The notes beneath the pieces were generated by a model, which was not told the DNA's origin, did not search any database, and saw nothing but the letters and a program-made list of their open reading frames with translations. This document shows positions 1 to 8,694 of a DNA stretch of 37,213 nt, piece after piece. A program made the translations under genes and the position numbers. Source of the DNA: Flavobacterium sp. GTDB taxonomy: Bacteria > Bacteroidota > Bacteroidia > Flavobacteriales > Flavobacteriaceae. Every line of letters begins with the position of its first letter. Position 1 is the stretch's first letter. Location: contig NZ_JAKLJH010000003.1 in NCBI RefSeq assembly GCF_023151265.1, forward strand, positions 1 through 37,213, given 5' to 3'.

Positions 1-103
1 CGATGAATGGGCCTTAGAAAACGGCTACATTTCGATTGTGCCTGTGCAATTTGATTTAACTGCACATCATGCGATACAACAATTGAATTCTTGGGAATTA
101 TAA
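1..103 (+). CDS. surE: 5'-nucleotidase SurE, C-terminal end (partial)
   Basis: Only the last 33 codons are in the window (frame begins at base 2, stop TAA at 101-103). The peptide ends in a segment like NGYISIVPVQFDLTAHHA followed by a short helix and SWEL, which matches the C-terminal strand of SurE proteins (E. coli has GYVSVTPLHVDLTAH at the same place). SurE is a metal-dependent nucleoside 5'-/3'-monophosphate phosphatase of stationary phase and nucleotide pool control. The catalytic metal site is in the missing N-terminal part, so it cannot be checked. It precedes lpxB on the same strand, separated by a 112-bp structured gap. Confidence 0.9.
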   Translation, partial: DEWALENGYISIVPVQFDLTAHHAIQQLNSWEL

Positions 104-125
104 ATTTAGACGATTAGAAAATGAA

Positions 126-179
126 ATCACCACTCAATAACTATTTTGCTTAAGCAAAAAACCATAATTGAAAGGTGAT
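126..179 (+). other. Long imperfect stem-loop with nested palindrome between surE and lpxB
   Basis: ATCACC-AC-TCAAT (126-138) pairs with ATTGA-AA-GGTGAT (167-179), giving 11 pairs around a 2-nt internal mismatch. A perfect 16-nt palindrome, TTTTGCTTAAGCAAAA (144-159), sits inside it. A second perfect palindrome, TAACATATGTTA (179-190), adjoins the right arm. No U-run follows on the plus strand, so it is not a textbook terminator. It could be a processing or stability element of the surE-lpxB transcript, or an operator. The pairing is seen in the sequence; the function is inferred. Confidence 0.5.
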
Positions 180-215
180 AACATATGTTACCAATAAAAA
201 ATATGACTTAAACAT

Positions 216-1331
216 ATGAAATATTACATCATAGCAGGAGAAGCTTCGGGCGATTTACATGGTTCAAATTTGATGAAAGCTTTGTATGAAAAAGACCCAA
301 CTGCCGAAATTCGTTTTTGGGGTGGTGATTTGATGCAAAATGTAGGCGGAACTTTAGTAAAACACTACCGCGAATTGGCTTTTATGGGATTTATTGAAGT
401 GATAATGAACTTAAAAACGATTTTGAATAACATCAAAATCTGCAAAAAAGACATTGAAACGTTCAAACCTGATGCTATTATTTTTATTGATTATCCTGGA
501 TTTAATATGCGAATCGCGACTTGGGCAAAAGAGCGCAATATTCCAACGCATTATTATATTTCTCCTCAAATTTGGGCTTGGAAAGAAAACCGCATCAAAG
601 CTATTAAGCGCGATGTCGATTTTATGTATGTAATTCTTCCGTTTGAGAAGGATTTTTACGAGAAAAAGCACAACTTCCCAGTTCATTTCGTTGGACATCC
701 TTTGATTGATGCTATTGCTAGTAGAACTGAAGTTTCAGATGAAATTTTCAGAAAGGAAAACCAATTATCAGACAAACCAATTATTGCACTTTTACCAGGA
801 AGTAGAAAGCAAGAAATTGCTAAAATGCTTTCGATTATGCTTTCGGTAACCAACGATTTTCCGGATTATCAGTTTGTAATTGCGGGAGCTCCAAGTCAGG
901 AATATGAGTTTTACAAAACGTTTTTAACAAATGAAAACGTGAAATTTATTTCGAATAAAACTTATGATTTATTGAGCCATTCACACGCGGCTTTAGTAAC
1001 TTCTGGAACAGCTACTTTAGAAACCGCTTTATTCAATGTTCCCGAAGTAGTTTGTTATAAAGGAAGCTACATTTCGTACCAAATTGCCAAACGCATCATC
1101 ACTTTAAAATTCATCTCACTTGTAAATTTAATCATGGATAAAGAAGTGGTTAAAGAGTTAATTCAGGAAGAATTGAATACAAAAAACCTAAAAAATGAAT
1201 TAGAAAAAATTCTAAATCCAGAAAATAGAATCGTTTTACTAAAAAATTATGCCGATTTAAAACAAAATTTAGGTGGCGAAGGCGCGAGTAAAAAAACTGC
1301 AACATTAATTGTAAATTCTTTAAAAAAGTAA
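216..1331 (+). CDS. lpxB: Lipid-A-disaccharide synthase LpxB
   Basis: Glycosyltransferase family 19 enzyme. It joins UDP-2,3-diacylglucosamine and lipid X to make the lipid A disaccharide on the inner face of the cytoplasmic membrane. At 371 residues it has normal family length. Visible family motifs are GEASGDLHG (8-16), an SPQIWAWKENRIK-like segment (116-128), VGHPLID (159-165), LLPGSRKQEI (192-201) and a TSGTATLETAL block near residue 263, which together cover both Rossmann-like halves. The ATG at 216 starts directly with the conserved first strand (MKYYIIAGEASGD), so there is no room for a later start. It follows surE and precedes the ComEC-like gene on the same strand. No disrupted motif was seen. 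Confidence 0.97.
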   Translation: MKYYIIAGEASGDLHGSNLMKALYEKDPTAEIRFWGGDLMQNVGGTLVKHYRELAFMGFIEVIMNLKTILNNIKICKKDIETFKPDAIIFIDYPGFNMRIATWAKERNIPTHYYISPQIWAWKENRIKAIKRDVDFMYVILPFEKDFYEKKHNFPVHFVGHPLIDAIASRTEVSDEIFRKENQLSDKPIIALLPGSRKQEIAKMLSIMLSVTNDFPDYQFVIAGAPSQEYEFYKTFLTNENVKFISNKTYDLLSHSHAALVTSGTATLETALFNVPEVVCYKGSYISYQIAKRIITLKFISLVNLIMDKEVVKELIQEELNTKNLKNELEKILNPENRIVLLKNYADLKQNLGGEGASKKTATLIVNSLKK

Positions 1332-1401
1332 GATATTTTTTAATATATTTGGTTTAATATTGTCTCAAACATAAAACTTAAATACTGTAAAACAATTTTG
1401 T

Positions 1402-3414
1402 TTGAAAGTATTTAAATTCCCCCTACTTACGGTAACAATTAGCTTTGCGATAGGAATTATCGTTAGCTATTTTATGCAATTTACTTTTGAGAAAATAGTT
1501 TTTTCGATTGTAGGTTGCCTAACTTTATTTGTGTTTTTATTTTGGAGAAGTAAAAAAGTATTACTTCAAAATATAGCGTTTGGAATTACCACTTACCTAC
1601 TCGCTTTTACTTTAGGAATGATGAATTTTTATATTCATTCCGATTTGAATTCAAAACATCATTACACAAAAAAGTCATTTGAAGAAACGAATTCAATTCG
1701 AGCCATCGTTACCACAACTTTAAAACCGAATACGAAGTATAACAAATATTTCATTTCACTTTCACATTTTAATGATTCGATTACTTCTGGAAAACTATTG
1801 CTTTATGTTCCAAAATCAAATATTAAAACCTTACATTCTGGTGATGAAATTTGGTTAAACAGTGCAATCTATCCAGTTCCAAAAGCTTTCAATCCTTACC
1901 AATTTGATTATTCGAAATATTTGGAAAAGCAGAACGTATTTCATCAAATTTATACGCAAGAAAATCAAATTAAAATCATTCAAAGACACAAAACACTTGA
2001 TTTTTACATAGAAAATTTAAGAAATAATCTTAGCCAAAGTTTCGAAATTCATCATTTTGACACCAAAACAAAAGCCATAATTGACGCTTTAATTTTAGGA
2101 CAACGATTAGAATTAGACAAGGAAACCATAGCCGATTATTCCAGTGCTGGTGTCATTCACATTCTAGCGATTTCAGGATTGCACATTTCTATTATTTACT
2201 TTTTTATTGTGTTCTTATTGAAACCACTAAAAAGAGTTCGTTTTGGAGCCGAAATTCAATTATTAATCGTCTTAGCGATTTTATGGTTATTTGCCCTGCT
2301 TACTGGTTTACCAGCATCGGTAACTAGAGCGGTAACTTTGTTTAGTTTTATTAGTATCGGAAATTATTTCAATCAACCGAAAGCGATTTATAATGCTTTA
2401 GCTATTTCCGCTTTTTTAATTTTATTGATGAAACCGAATGCGATTTTTGATATTGGATTTCAACTGAGTTATGCAGCTGTTTTATCGATTGTTTTGTTTC
2501 AACCTTTTTACAAGAAATTCTATTTTTCCGAAAATAAAATTGCGGTTTACTTTACCGATACTGTTTTGGTTTCTTTAGCGGCACAAATTGGTGTTTTACC
2601 TTTGAGTCTATATTATTTTAATCAATTGCCTTTGTTGTTTTTGCTTGCAAACTTGGTTATTATTCCGCTTTCGAGTTTGGTTTTGATTACTGGAATCGTG
2701 ATTTTACCTCTCAATTACATTCTACCTTCATTTGCGATTTTTTTAGGTAAAATTTTAGAATTCAGCATTCAATTTATGAACAATTACATTCATTGGATTG
2801 CCCAATTTAAAAGTGGAATAATCACGGATATTTCATTTTCGGGTTGGTTGACTTTTTCGTTGTATTTGGTCATAATTGCTTTTATTTATTGGTTGTATCA
2901 CACAAAAGCTGAAAATGTAAAATATATTTTAGCAGCTTTATTACTTTTTCAATTGAGTTACATTAGTGTAAAATGGAGTGAAAATAACAGCAATGAATTT
3001 GTTATATTCAATGAAAAAACAACACTAATCGGAATCAAAAATCAAAATAATGTGATTGCTTTTAGTGATGCTCCAGAAAACCATAACACTACTTTAAATC
3101 ATTATACTCGAGGAACTTTTTCAGATTCTTTGAGAATTTTCCCGATGCAAAACGCAATTTCATTTCAAAATAAAAGAATTTTAATAATTGATAGTTTGGG
3201 TATTTATAAAACCTCAATCCATCCTGAAATTATTGTTTTAACTCAGAATCCAAAAATCAATCTAACTCGATTGATTCAAGAAATGAAACCAAAAGAAATT
3301 ATTGCAGATAAAAGTAACTACAAAAACAATATTAAATTTTGGGAAGCCACTTGTAAAAAAGAAAAAATCCCTTTTCATGCTATTGCCGAAAAGGGATTCT
3401 ATAGATTGAAGTAA
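1402..3414 (+). CDS. comEC: ComEC/Rec2-family DNA-uptake membrane channel
   Basis: Inner-membrane protein expected to pass single-stranded DNA into the cytoplasm during natural transformation. The order is N-terminal transmembrane segments, a soluble OB-like DUF4131 region (about 85-190), then the Competence domain with the hallmark AGVIHILAISGLHI segment (about 248-261), the LPASVTRAVTLF helix and DIGFQLSYAAVLS. The start is TTG at 1402; an in-frame TAA at 1372-1374 limits extension, and no in-frame ATG lies between. The last 170 residues sit where many ComEC proteins have a metallo-beta-lactamase domain. Here that region is short, with no HxHxDH motif, so the nuclease-like part is degenerate or absent. 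The gene ends 2 bp from the convergent thioredoxin-like gene, and its last codons contain that neighbour's likely terminator. Confidence 0.9.
   Translation: MKVFKFPLLTVTISFAIGIIVSYFMQFTFEKIVFSIVGCLTLFVFLFWRSKKVLLQNIAFGITTYLLAFTLGMMNFYIHSDLNSKHHYTKKSFEETNSIRAIVTTTLKPNTKYNKYFISLSHFNDSITSGKLLLYVPKSNIKTLHSGDEIWLNSAIYPVPKAFNPYQFDYSKYLEKQNVFHQIYTQENQIKIIQRHKTLDFYIENLRNNLSQSFEIHHFDTKTKAIIDALILGQRLELDKETIADYSSAGVIHILAISGLHISIIYFFIVFLLKPLKRVRFGAEIQLLIVLAILWLFALLTGLPASVTRAVTLFSFISIGNYFNQPKAIYNALAISAFLILLMKPNAIFDIGFQLSYAAVLSIVLFQPFYKKFYFSENKIAVYFTDTVLVSLAAQIGVLPLSLYYFNQLPLLFLLANLVIIPLSSLVLITGIVILPLNYILPSFAIFLGKILEFSIQFMNNYIHWIAQFKSGIITDISFSGWLTFSLYLVIIAFIYWLYHTKAENVKYILAALLLFQLSYISVKWSENNSNEFVIFNEKTTLIGIKNQNNVIAFSDAPENHNTTLNHYTRGTFSDSLRIFPMQNAISFQNKRILIIDSLGIYKTSIHPEIIVLTQNPKINLTRLIQEMKPKEIIADKSNYKNNIKFWEATCKKEKIPFHAIAEKGFYRLK
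3366..3398 (-). terminator. Rho-independent terminator for the thioredoxin-like gene, inside the comEC coding end
   Basis: A perfect 11-bp stem, AATCCCTTTTC (3366-3376) with GAAAAGGGATT (3388-3398), has an 11-nt loop. Read on the minus strand it is followed by TTTTTTCTTTTTT, a classic U-tract. On the plus strand no U-tract follows. It therefore terminates leftward transcription from the gene at 3417-3884, although its bases encode the last residues of ComEC. Confidence 0.8.
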
Positions 3415-3416
3415 AA

Positions 3417-3884
3417 TTACTTTTTCTTAATAATTTGGTTAGCACCATCAAGCCAAACTTGAGGACCACCAGCAACATATCCTGAACTTCCTAAAGCCGT
3501 CAAATTTATTTTAGCTTCAGCGGTTTTAACAGCACTTACAAACCAAACAGTAGGATAACCGTTAACTTGCAACTGTTTTTGTAGTTGAGCATTTTGCATT
3601 TTTACAGCATCAGTTTGATTATTTTTTCTTGGAAAATCTAATTCAACCAAAACAACGTTTTCTTTTGCCCATTTAATAAATTCTGGTGTTTTGAAAACTT
3701 CTTTTTGCAAACGAATACACCATCCACACCAATCAGAACCTGTAAAAAACAAGAACATTGGTTTGTTCTCTTTGATTGAAATGTCGGTAGCTTTTGACAT
3801 ATCGGTATGCCATGTTAACTCTTCTTGCGCTTGGATTGACATACTAGTCAAAGTTAAAAACGCTATTAGTAAAATCTTTTTCAT
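3417..3884 (-). CDS. Exported thioredoxin-fold protein (Thioredoxin_7-like)
   Basis: The first 19 residues are a signal peptide (basic start, hydrophobic core, AQ-type cleavage near residue 20). The mature part is one thioredoxin fold with the redox motif W-C53-G-W-C56 and a cis-proline in NGYPTVWFV (Pro111). This predicts a periplasmic or envelope thiol-disulfide reductase or a disulfide chaperone. At 155 residues it has normal length for the single-domain exported family common in Bacteroidetes, and no transmembrane DsbD-like part is fused. A -7 box lies 18 bp upstream, and termination is inside comEC, so it is probably monocistronic. The redox partner cannot be told from the sequence. Confidence 0.88.
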   Translation of the reverse strand: MKKILLIAFLTLTSMSIQAQEELTWHTDMSKATDISIKENKPMFLFFTGSDWCGWCIRLQKEVFKTPEFIKWAKENVVLVELDFPRKNNQTDAVKMQNAQLQKQLQVNGYPTVWFVSAVKTAEAKINLTALGSSGYVAGGPQVWLDGANQIIKKK

Positions 3885-3901
3885 ATTGTAAATTTATAAA
3901 A

Positions 3902-3909
3902 CAAATGTA
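3902..3909 (-). promoter_or_regulatory. Bacteroidetes-type -7 box for the thioredoxin-like gene
   Basis: TACATTTG on the minus strand fits the TAnnTTTG consensus of the Bacteroidetes primary sigma factor and ends 18 bp before the ATG. No convincing -33 TTG is seen at the usual spacing. Confidence 0.5.
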
Positions 3910-3934
3910 ACAAATTAAATGCCAAAAATAATTG

Positions 3935-5416
3935 TTACTTAACTTCTTGCATCAATTTCCTAACGATTGGTGAAATAGTAATTAAAACCGCTCCAGCAAC
4001 TAAAGCATAAATTGCTAATTGTTGGTAACCATCGGTGTAGGCAATTAATTTTTCTGCTTTGGTAGCATTTTCATTTGCGCTTGACATACCAGCACCTAAA
4101 ATTCCTGCTACATATTGACCGTAAGCGCTAGCTAAAAACCACATTCCCATCATAACACCTTGTAATTTTAAAGGAGAAAGTTTGGTCATAATCGATAATC
4201 CAATTGGTGATAAACAAAGCTCTCCAAAAGTGATGATAAAATAAGCTAAAGTGAATATTTCTATCGAAGTCATTCCGTCAATATTTGCAAAAAATCTTGT
4301 GAAATAGAACGTATAAAAAGCTAAAGCCAAGAATAAAAATCCTAATCCGAATTTCACCACTGTATTCGGTTCTGCTTTTCTTGAATTTAACCAAACCCAA
4401 ACCAATCCTAAAAGAGGTGCAAAAATGATTACGAATAATGAATTTGCAGCGTTATTTACACCGTTAGGATCTAAATTAACACCTAGAAAATCATTATCTA
4501 AATTATTAGCGGCAAACAAACTCAAGGAACCACCACTTTGCTCAAAAAACGCCCAAAACAAAATTGAAAACACAATAAAAACCATTGCTGCAATCAACTT
4601 CTTGTTTTCTTGAAGCGTGAAATTTCGCATTTCATAACCCAAATACAACAAAGTAACAGGACCGATGGTATACATAAAATAATCGGTATATTCAGGATTT
4701 GAAACCATTGTCATAATTAATGGAATAGCCACTAAAGTTCCTATATATGTAGCATATTCATATAATTTTCTTTTCGAATCTTTTAAATGCAATAAGGGAG
4801 AAAGTCCAATTGTAGCTAAACTTTTTTGCGTAAATAAGAAAGTTATCAAACTAATTGTCATTACAATTCCGGCTAAGCCAAAAGCTAAATTCCAAGAATA
4901 ATTTTTCCCAATGTAAATACAAGCGTAACCTCCTAAAAGTGCACCAATATTAATTCCAGAATAAAACAATGAAAAACCAGCATCTCTTCTCGAATCATTC
5001 CCTTTATATAAAGTTCCTACCATGGTAGAAATGTTCGGTTTAAAAAATCCTGTTCCAATAACGGTAAAAGCAATTCCAAGAAAGAAAAATTGTTTCGGAT
5101 CGATTGCTAAAATGGCACTTCCAACAATCATCATAATTCCACCCCAAAACAAGGATTTTCTATATCCTAGAATTTTATCGGCAAACAAACCTCCTACAAA
5201 AGTGAAAGCATAAACAAAAGCTTGGGTTGCTCCATATTGTAAATTAGCTACATCTTCTTTCATGAACAATTGATGTACCATGAAAAAAGTTAACATTCCG
5301 CGCATTCCGTAGAAACAAAAACGTTCCCACATTTCGCTAAAGAACAAATACCAAAGTTGTTTTGGATATTTTCCTTCGAAATTTTGAATTTCTTCTATAG
5401 TTTGAGTTGCTTTCAT
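3935..5416 (-). CDS. POT/PTR2-family peptide:proton symporter (third gene of the peptide locus)
   Basis: A major-facilitator protein of 493 residues with many transmembrane helices. The POT signatures are the helix-1 ExxERF motif (EMWERFCFYGMR, about 28-39), the FFKPNIST motif of helix 4 and the helix-7 motif FWAFFEQSGGSLSLFA with its coupling Glu intact. It imports di- or tripeptides with protons across the cytoplasmic membrane. Its ATG lies 1 bp beyond the stop of the upstream POT gene, which implies translational coupling. With the neighbouring POT genes and the S9 dipeptidyl peptidase it forms a peptide-use locus. Exact peptide preference cannot be read from the sequence. Confidence 0.93.
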   Translation of the reverse strand: MKATQTIEEIQNFEGKYPKQLWYLFFSEMWERFCFYGMRGMLTFFMVHQLFMKEDVANLQYGATQAFVYAFTFVGGLFADKILGYRKSLFWGGIMMIVGSAILAIDPKQFFFLGIAFTVIGTGFFKPNISTMVGTLYKGNDSRRDAGFSLFYSGINIGALLGGYACIYIGKNYSWNLAFGLAGIVMTISLITFLFTQKSLATIGLSPLLHLKDSKRKLYEYATYIGTLVAIPLIMTMVSNPEYTDYFMYTIGPVTLLYLGYEMRNFTLQENKKLIAAMVFIVFSILFWAFFEQSGGSLSLFAANNLDNDFLGVNLDPNGVNNAANSLFVIIFAPLLGLVWVWLNSRKAEPNTVVKFGLGFLFLALAFYTFYFTRFFANIDGMTSIEIFTLAYFIITFGELCLSPIGLSIMTKLSPLKLQGVMMGMWFLASAYGQYVAGILGAGMSSANENATKAEKLIAYTDGYQQLAIYALVAGAVLITISPIVRKLMQEVK

Positions 5417-5417
5417 C

Positions 5418-7076
5418 CTAGTGAATTCCTTTTTCTTGCATTACTTTGTTAAGTTGTTTCAATAAAATAAACATCAATAAAGTAGCAAACATTAATAATC
5501 CGAAATTAACCCAAAAGAAATCTTGTTTGTTATCATAGGTATCCCAAAGACTTGCTAACACACCACTTAATTTATTTCCGATGGAAGTGGATAAGAACCA
5601 ACCACCCATCATTAAAGAAGTGATGTTCGTTGGACTTAATTTAGAAACTACAGATAATCCCATCGGACTCAAAAATAATTCTCCGATTGTGATAACTCCA
5701 TAATTGGCAACTAACCACCAAACACTTACTTTTTCTGTTCCGTTTGCTCCCATGTTTACGGCTGCAATCATTACTAAAACGGATAAAGCTGAAATTAATA
5801 ATCCGAATGCGATTTTAGTTGGAGTTGAAGGTTCTTTCTTTCTGCTTCTTAAAAAGGTGAAGAATGCCACAACTAATGGTGTTAAAATAATAACCCAACC
5901 TGGATTAATTGACTGACTTAAATTGGTTGCCCAAAGCGAAACTTTTGAACCTTCTTCTGGTAATTTATCTTTGGCTACGTTTCTGAAATAAACTGGATAA
6001 TCAACTGTTTTTTGAACTTCTCCATCTACTTTTTGAATGCGGAAGCTTGCGTCGTATAATTCAACAGTGTCTTTTTTGTATTCTACTTCTTTGGCTAATT
6101 TTAATCCATTAAAAACGGTTTGAGTGGTTCCTGTTATTTCTCTATCGGTATAACGGTCAGCCCAAGTTGTTAAAGCCGAACCATTCAATTTGAATACAGC
6201 CCAAAATAAAATTACCACTGCGAAAATAGTTAACAAAGCACCAATTGGTCTTTTATCTTCTACTTTTGCTTTAAAATATAAACTTCCATAGAAGAAAATT
6301 ACTGGTATACATGCAAAAATAAAAGCATCCGTACTATCCGAACCAAAAATATAACCACTAGGATTTGCTTCTGAAGTTACTCCTTTTAATAACCAACCAA
6401 TAACTCCAAAAACTGCAGATGGCACTAAAATAAACATTATAATTTTCCAGAAAGGCATATCGCCATCCTGTACTCCTTTTTTCTCGGTTTTATCGCCATA
6501 ATGTTTTGTTCCTAATAAGAAAACAATAACTCCTACAAACATTCCGACTCCAGCTGCCATGAAAGCATATTGCCAACCTAATAAAATTTGTAAAGCAGCT
6601 CCAAAGAAGTTACAAATGAACGCTCCAACGTTAATTCCCATGTAGAAAATGTTGTAACCTTCGTCTTTTTTATCTTTATATTGATCTTCGGTATAGAAAT
6701 TACCTAAAAGAGTTGAGATATTTGGTTTGAAGAAACCGTTACCTACAATTACTAATGTCATGGCAATGTAAAGCATTGTAATGTCATGAATTCCCATCAT
6801 GAAATAACCAGCTCCCATCATAATACCACCAATAACGATGGATTTTTTGTAGCCCCAATATCTATCCGCAACTAAACCTCCAATGAAAGGAGTTAAAAAT
6901 ACCAAAGCGATAAAAGTTCCGTATAAATCGGATGCTTCTTTCTCGGTCATAGCGAATCCAGCTTCGACATCTTTAAGATATAAGGTAAAAATACCAATCA
7001 TTAAATAGTAACCGAAACGTTCCCACATTTCAGATAAAAACAAGTAAGGCAATGCTTTAGGATGACTTTTCCACAT
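5418..7076 (-). CDS. POT/PTR2-family transporter with helix-7 Glu replaced by Lys and an extra periplasmic loop
   Basis: 552 residues, about 50 longer than its two neighbours. It keeps the ExxERF motif (EMWERFGYYLM, 16-26) and FFKPNIST (115-122). In helix 7 the usual FEQxGxSL becomes FKLNGSAL, so the conserved coupling Glu is Lys296 and the following Gln is Leu. After ADRYTDRE there is an extra hydrophilic stretch of about 65 residues (about 313-378) before helix 8, expected to be periplasmic. It is the middle gene of the run and is followed after 1 bp by the next POT gene. It may carry a different peptide class or couple protons differently; this is inference from the missing Glu. Confidence 0.9.
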   Translation of the reverse strand: MWKSHPKALPYLFLSEMWERFGYYLMIGIFTLYLKDVEAGFAMTEKEASDLYGTFIALVFLTPFIGGLVADRYWGYKKSIVIGGIMMGAGYFMMGIHDITMLYIAMTLVIVGNGFFKPNISTLLGNFYTEDQYKDKKDEGYNIFYMGINVGAFICNFFGAALQILLGWQYAFMAAGVGMFVGVIVFLLGTKHYGDKTEKKGVQDGDMPFWKIIMFILVPSAVFGVIGWLLKGVTSEANPSGYIFGSDSTDAFIFACIPVIFFYGSLYFKAKVEDKRPIGALLTIFAVVILFWAVFKLNGSALTTWADRYTDREITGTTQTVFNGLKLAKEVEYKKDTVELYDASFRIQKVDGEVQKTVDYPVYFRNVAKDKLPEEGSKVSLWATNLSQSINPGWVIILTPLVVAFFTFLRSRKKEPSTPTKIAFGLLISALSVLVMIAAVNMGANGTEKVSVWWLVANYGVITIGELFLSPMGLSVVSKLSPTNITSLMMGGWFLSTSIGNKLSGVLASLWDTYDNKQDFFWVNFGLLMFATLLMFILLKQLNKVMQEKGIH

Positions 7077-7096
7077 AATTTATTGTATTAAAAAAA

Positions 7097-7125
7097 CAAA
7101 CCTACAAGGGTTTCTTGTAGGTTTG
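7097..7125 (-). terminator. Terminator or attenuator between the first and second POT genes
   Basis: CAAACCTACAA (7097-7107) pairs perfectly with TTGTAGGTTTG (7115-7125) around a 7-nt loop. Read on the minus strand the stem is followed by seven T's. It lies just after the stop of the POT gene at 7157, so it should end or reduce transcription before the two distal POT genes. Confidence 0.8.
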
Positions 7126-7156
7126 AAAGATATAAAAAATATTTTATTTTATTTTA

Positions 7157-8668
7157 CTACTTATTCGTTTTAGCTTCAACATGGTCATTATGCATTCTTT
7201 TTTCTAACCAAGAACTTAATACGAAAAGAATGGCAGCAGCTGCACCCGACATGATGATGAACAAAATGAAGAACTCATATAAATTTGTAATTTGGAAACC
7301 TAAGAATGAAGTTGCTCCTCCAGTCCCATCTTCACCACCTGGAATTAAAGCACTTAATGTTCCTGCGAATTTATTAGCAGCAGCATTTGCCAAGAACCAA
7401 GTTCCCATCATTAAAGACGACAAACGTAAAGGCGCTAATTTAGAAACCATTGATAATCCGATAGGTGACAAACATAATTCTCCAATAGTATGAATTACAT
7501 AAAGACCAATTAACCACCACATTGACACTTTCTCACCTAATCCTAAACCTTTAACAGCAATAGCAATAACTACATATCCTAAAGCTACTAAACCAAGTCC
7601 AATTGCCATTTTCTTAGGAGAAGACGGTTCTAATTTTCTAGCATATAAGAATCCCCAAACAATTGTCATAATTGGAGCTAATGAAATAACCGCTAATGGA
7701 TTTACCGATTGAAAATAAGACGCCGGCATTTCCCATCCAAAAATTGTTCTTTCTGTTTGTCTGTCTGCAAATAAAGTTAATGAAGCTCCAGCTTGTTCAA
7801 AAGCACCCCAGAAGAAAATAACGAAAAACGCTAAAAGGAAAATTACTGTAATTCTTTGTGTTTCAATTTTAGTTAAACTTTTATCACTAAAAATTAAAAT
7901 TGGCATAGCTACCATTGCTCCATAAATGAAATAACTGATAATATCTACATCACTTTTAAACATTTGTTTAAAGTTCAACATAAAGAAAATAATTCCTATT
8001 GAACCAATGATCATAGCGATACTTTTAACATCTAACTTTTTAACTGGTAATCCAATTGCATTACCTTCTTCAGAAATTAGATACTTTTTTTGACCTAAAA
8101 TGAACGCTACTAAACCTATTAGCATTCCAATACCAGCCGCTAAAAATCCCCATTTAAAATCCATTGAACCACAAACTAAAGGAGAAAAGAAAGCTCCTAA
8201 ATTGATTCCCATATAGAAAATGGTGAAAGCACTATCAATTCTTCTGTCATTTGCTGGATATAATTGTCCTACCATTGTTGAGATATTTGGTTTAAAAAAA
8301 CCATTACCAATGATAATTGCTGTTAACCCCATCCACATAAGAGAAACACCTCCATTTGCTCCAACCGAAGCACTGAAGAACATGAAGAACTGACCAATTG
8401 CCATTAAAAGTCCTCCAATAACAATACTTCTTCTATTCCCTAAAAATTTGTCACACAAATAACCTCCTAAAAGAGGTGTTAAGTACACCAATCCTGTATA
8501 ACTTCCGTAAATTTCAGAAGCATCGGCATCTTTCATTAATAATACTTTAGTCATGAATAGAATGAAAATGGCTCTCATTCCATAATAACTGAATCGCTCC
8601 CACATTTCTGTGAAGAATAAAAAGTACAACCCTTTAGGATGTCCTGTTTTTACAGCATTGTTTTCCAT
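7157..8668 (-). CDS. POT/PTR2-family peptide:proton symporter (first after the peptidase gene)
   Basis: A 503-residue POT transporter. It has the helix-1 motif TEMWERFSYYGMR (about 20-32), FFKPNIST in helix 4, and an intact helix-7 FWGAFEQAGASLTLFA with the coupling Glu. It takes up short peptides with protons. It starts 26 bp after the stop of the DPP IV-like gene, on the same strand, so the two are likely co-transcribed. The periplasmic peptidase would make Xaa-Pro dipeptides that this carrier imports. The hairpin at 7097-7125 lies after it. Confidence 0.94.
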   Translation of the reverse strand: MENNAVKTGHPKGLYFLFFTEMWERFSYYGMRAIFILFMTKVLLMKDADASEIYGSYTGLVYLTPLLGGYLCDKFLGNRRSIVIGGLLMAIGQFFMFFSASVGANGGVSLMWMGLTAIIIGNGFFKPNISTMVGQLYPANDRRIDSAFTIFYMGINLGAFFSPLVCGSMDFKWGFLAAGIGMLIGLVAFILGQKKYLISEEGNAIGLPVKKLDVKSIAMIIGSIGIIFFMLNFKQMFKSDVDIISYFIYGAMVAMPILIFSDKSLTKIETQRITVIFLLAFFVIFFWGAFEQAGASLTLFADRQTERTIFGWEMPASYFQSVNPLAVISLAPIMTIVWGFLYARKLEPSSPKKMAIGLGLVALGYVVIAIAVKGLGLGEKVSMWWLIGLYVIHTIGELCLSPIGLSMVSKLAPLRLSSLMMGTWFLANAAANKFAGTLSALIPGGEDGTGGATSFLGFQITNLYEFFILFIIMSGAAAAILFVLSSWLEKRMHNDHVEAKTNK

Positions 8669-8694
8669 ATAATTTGTTTTAGTTTATTGGTTTA

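Noticed and set aside
7115..7125. Promoter -7 box TAGGTTTG on the minus strand for the second POT gene
   Set aside because: It is one arm of a perfect terminator hairpin followed by T's, which explains it better.
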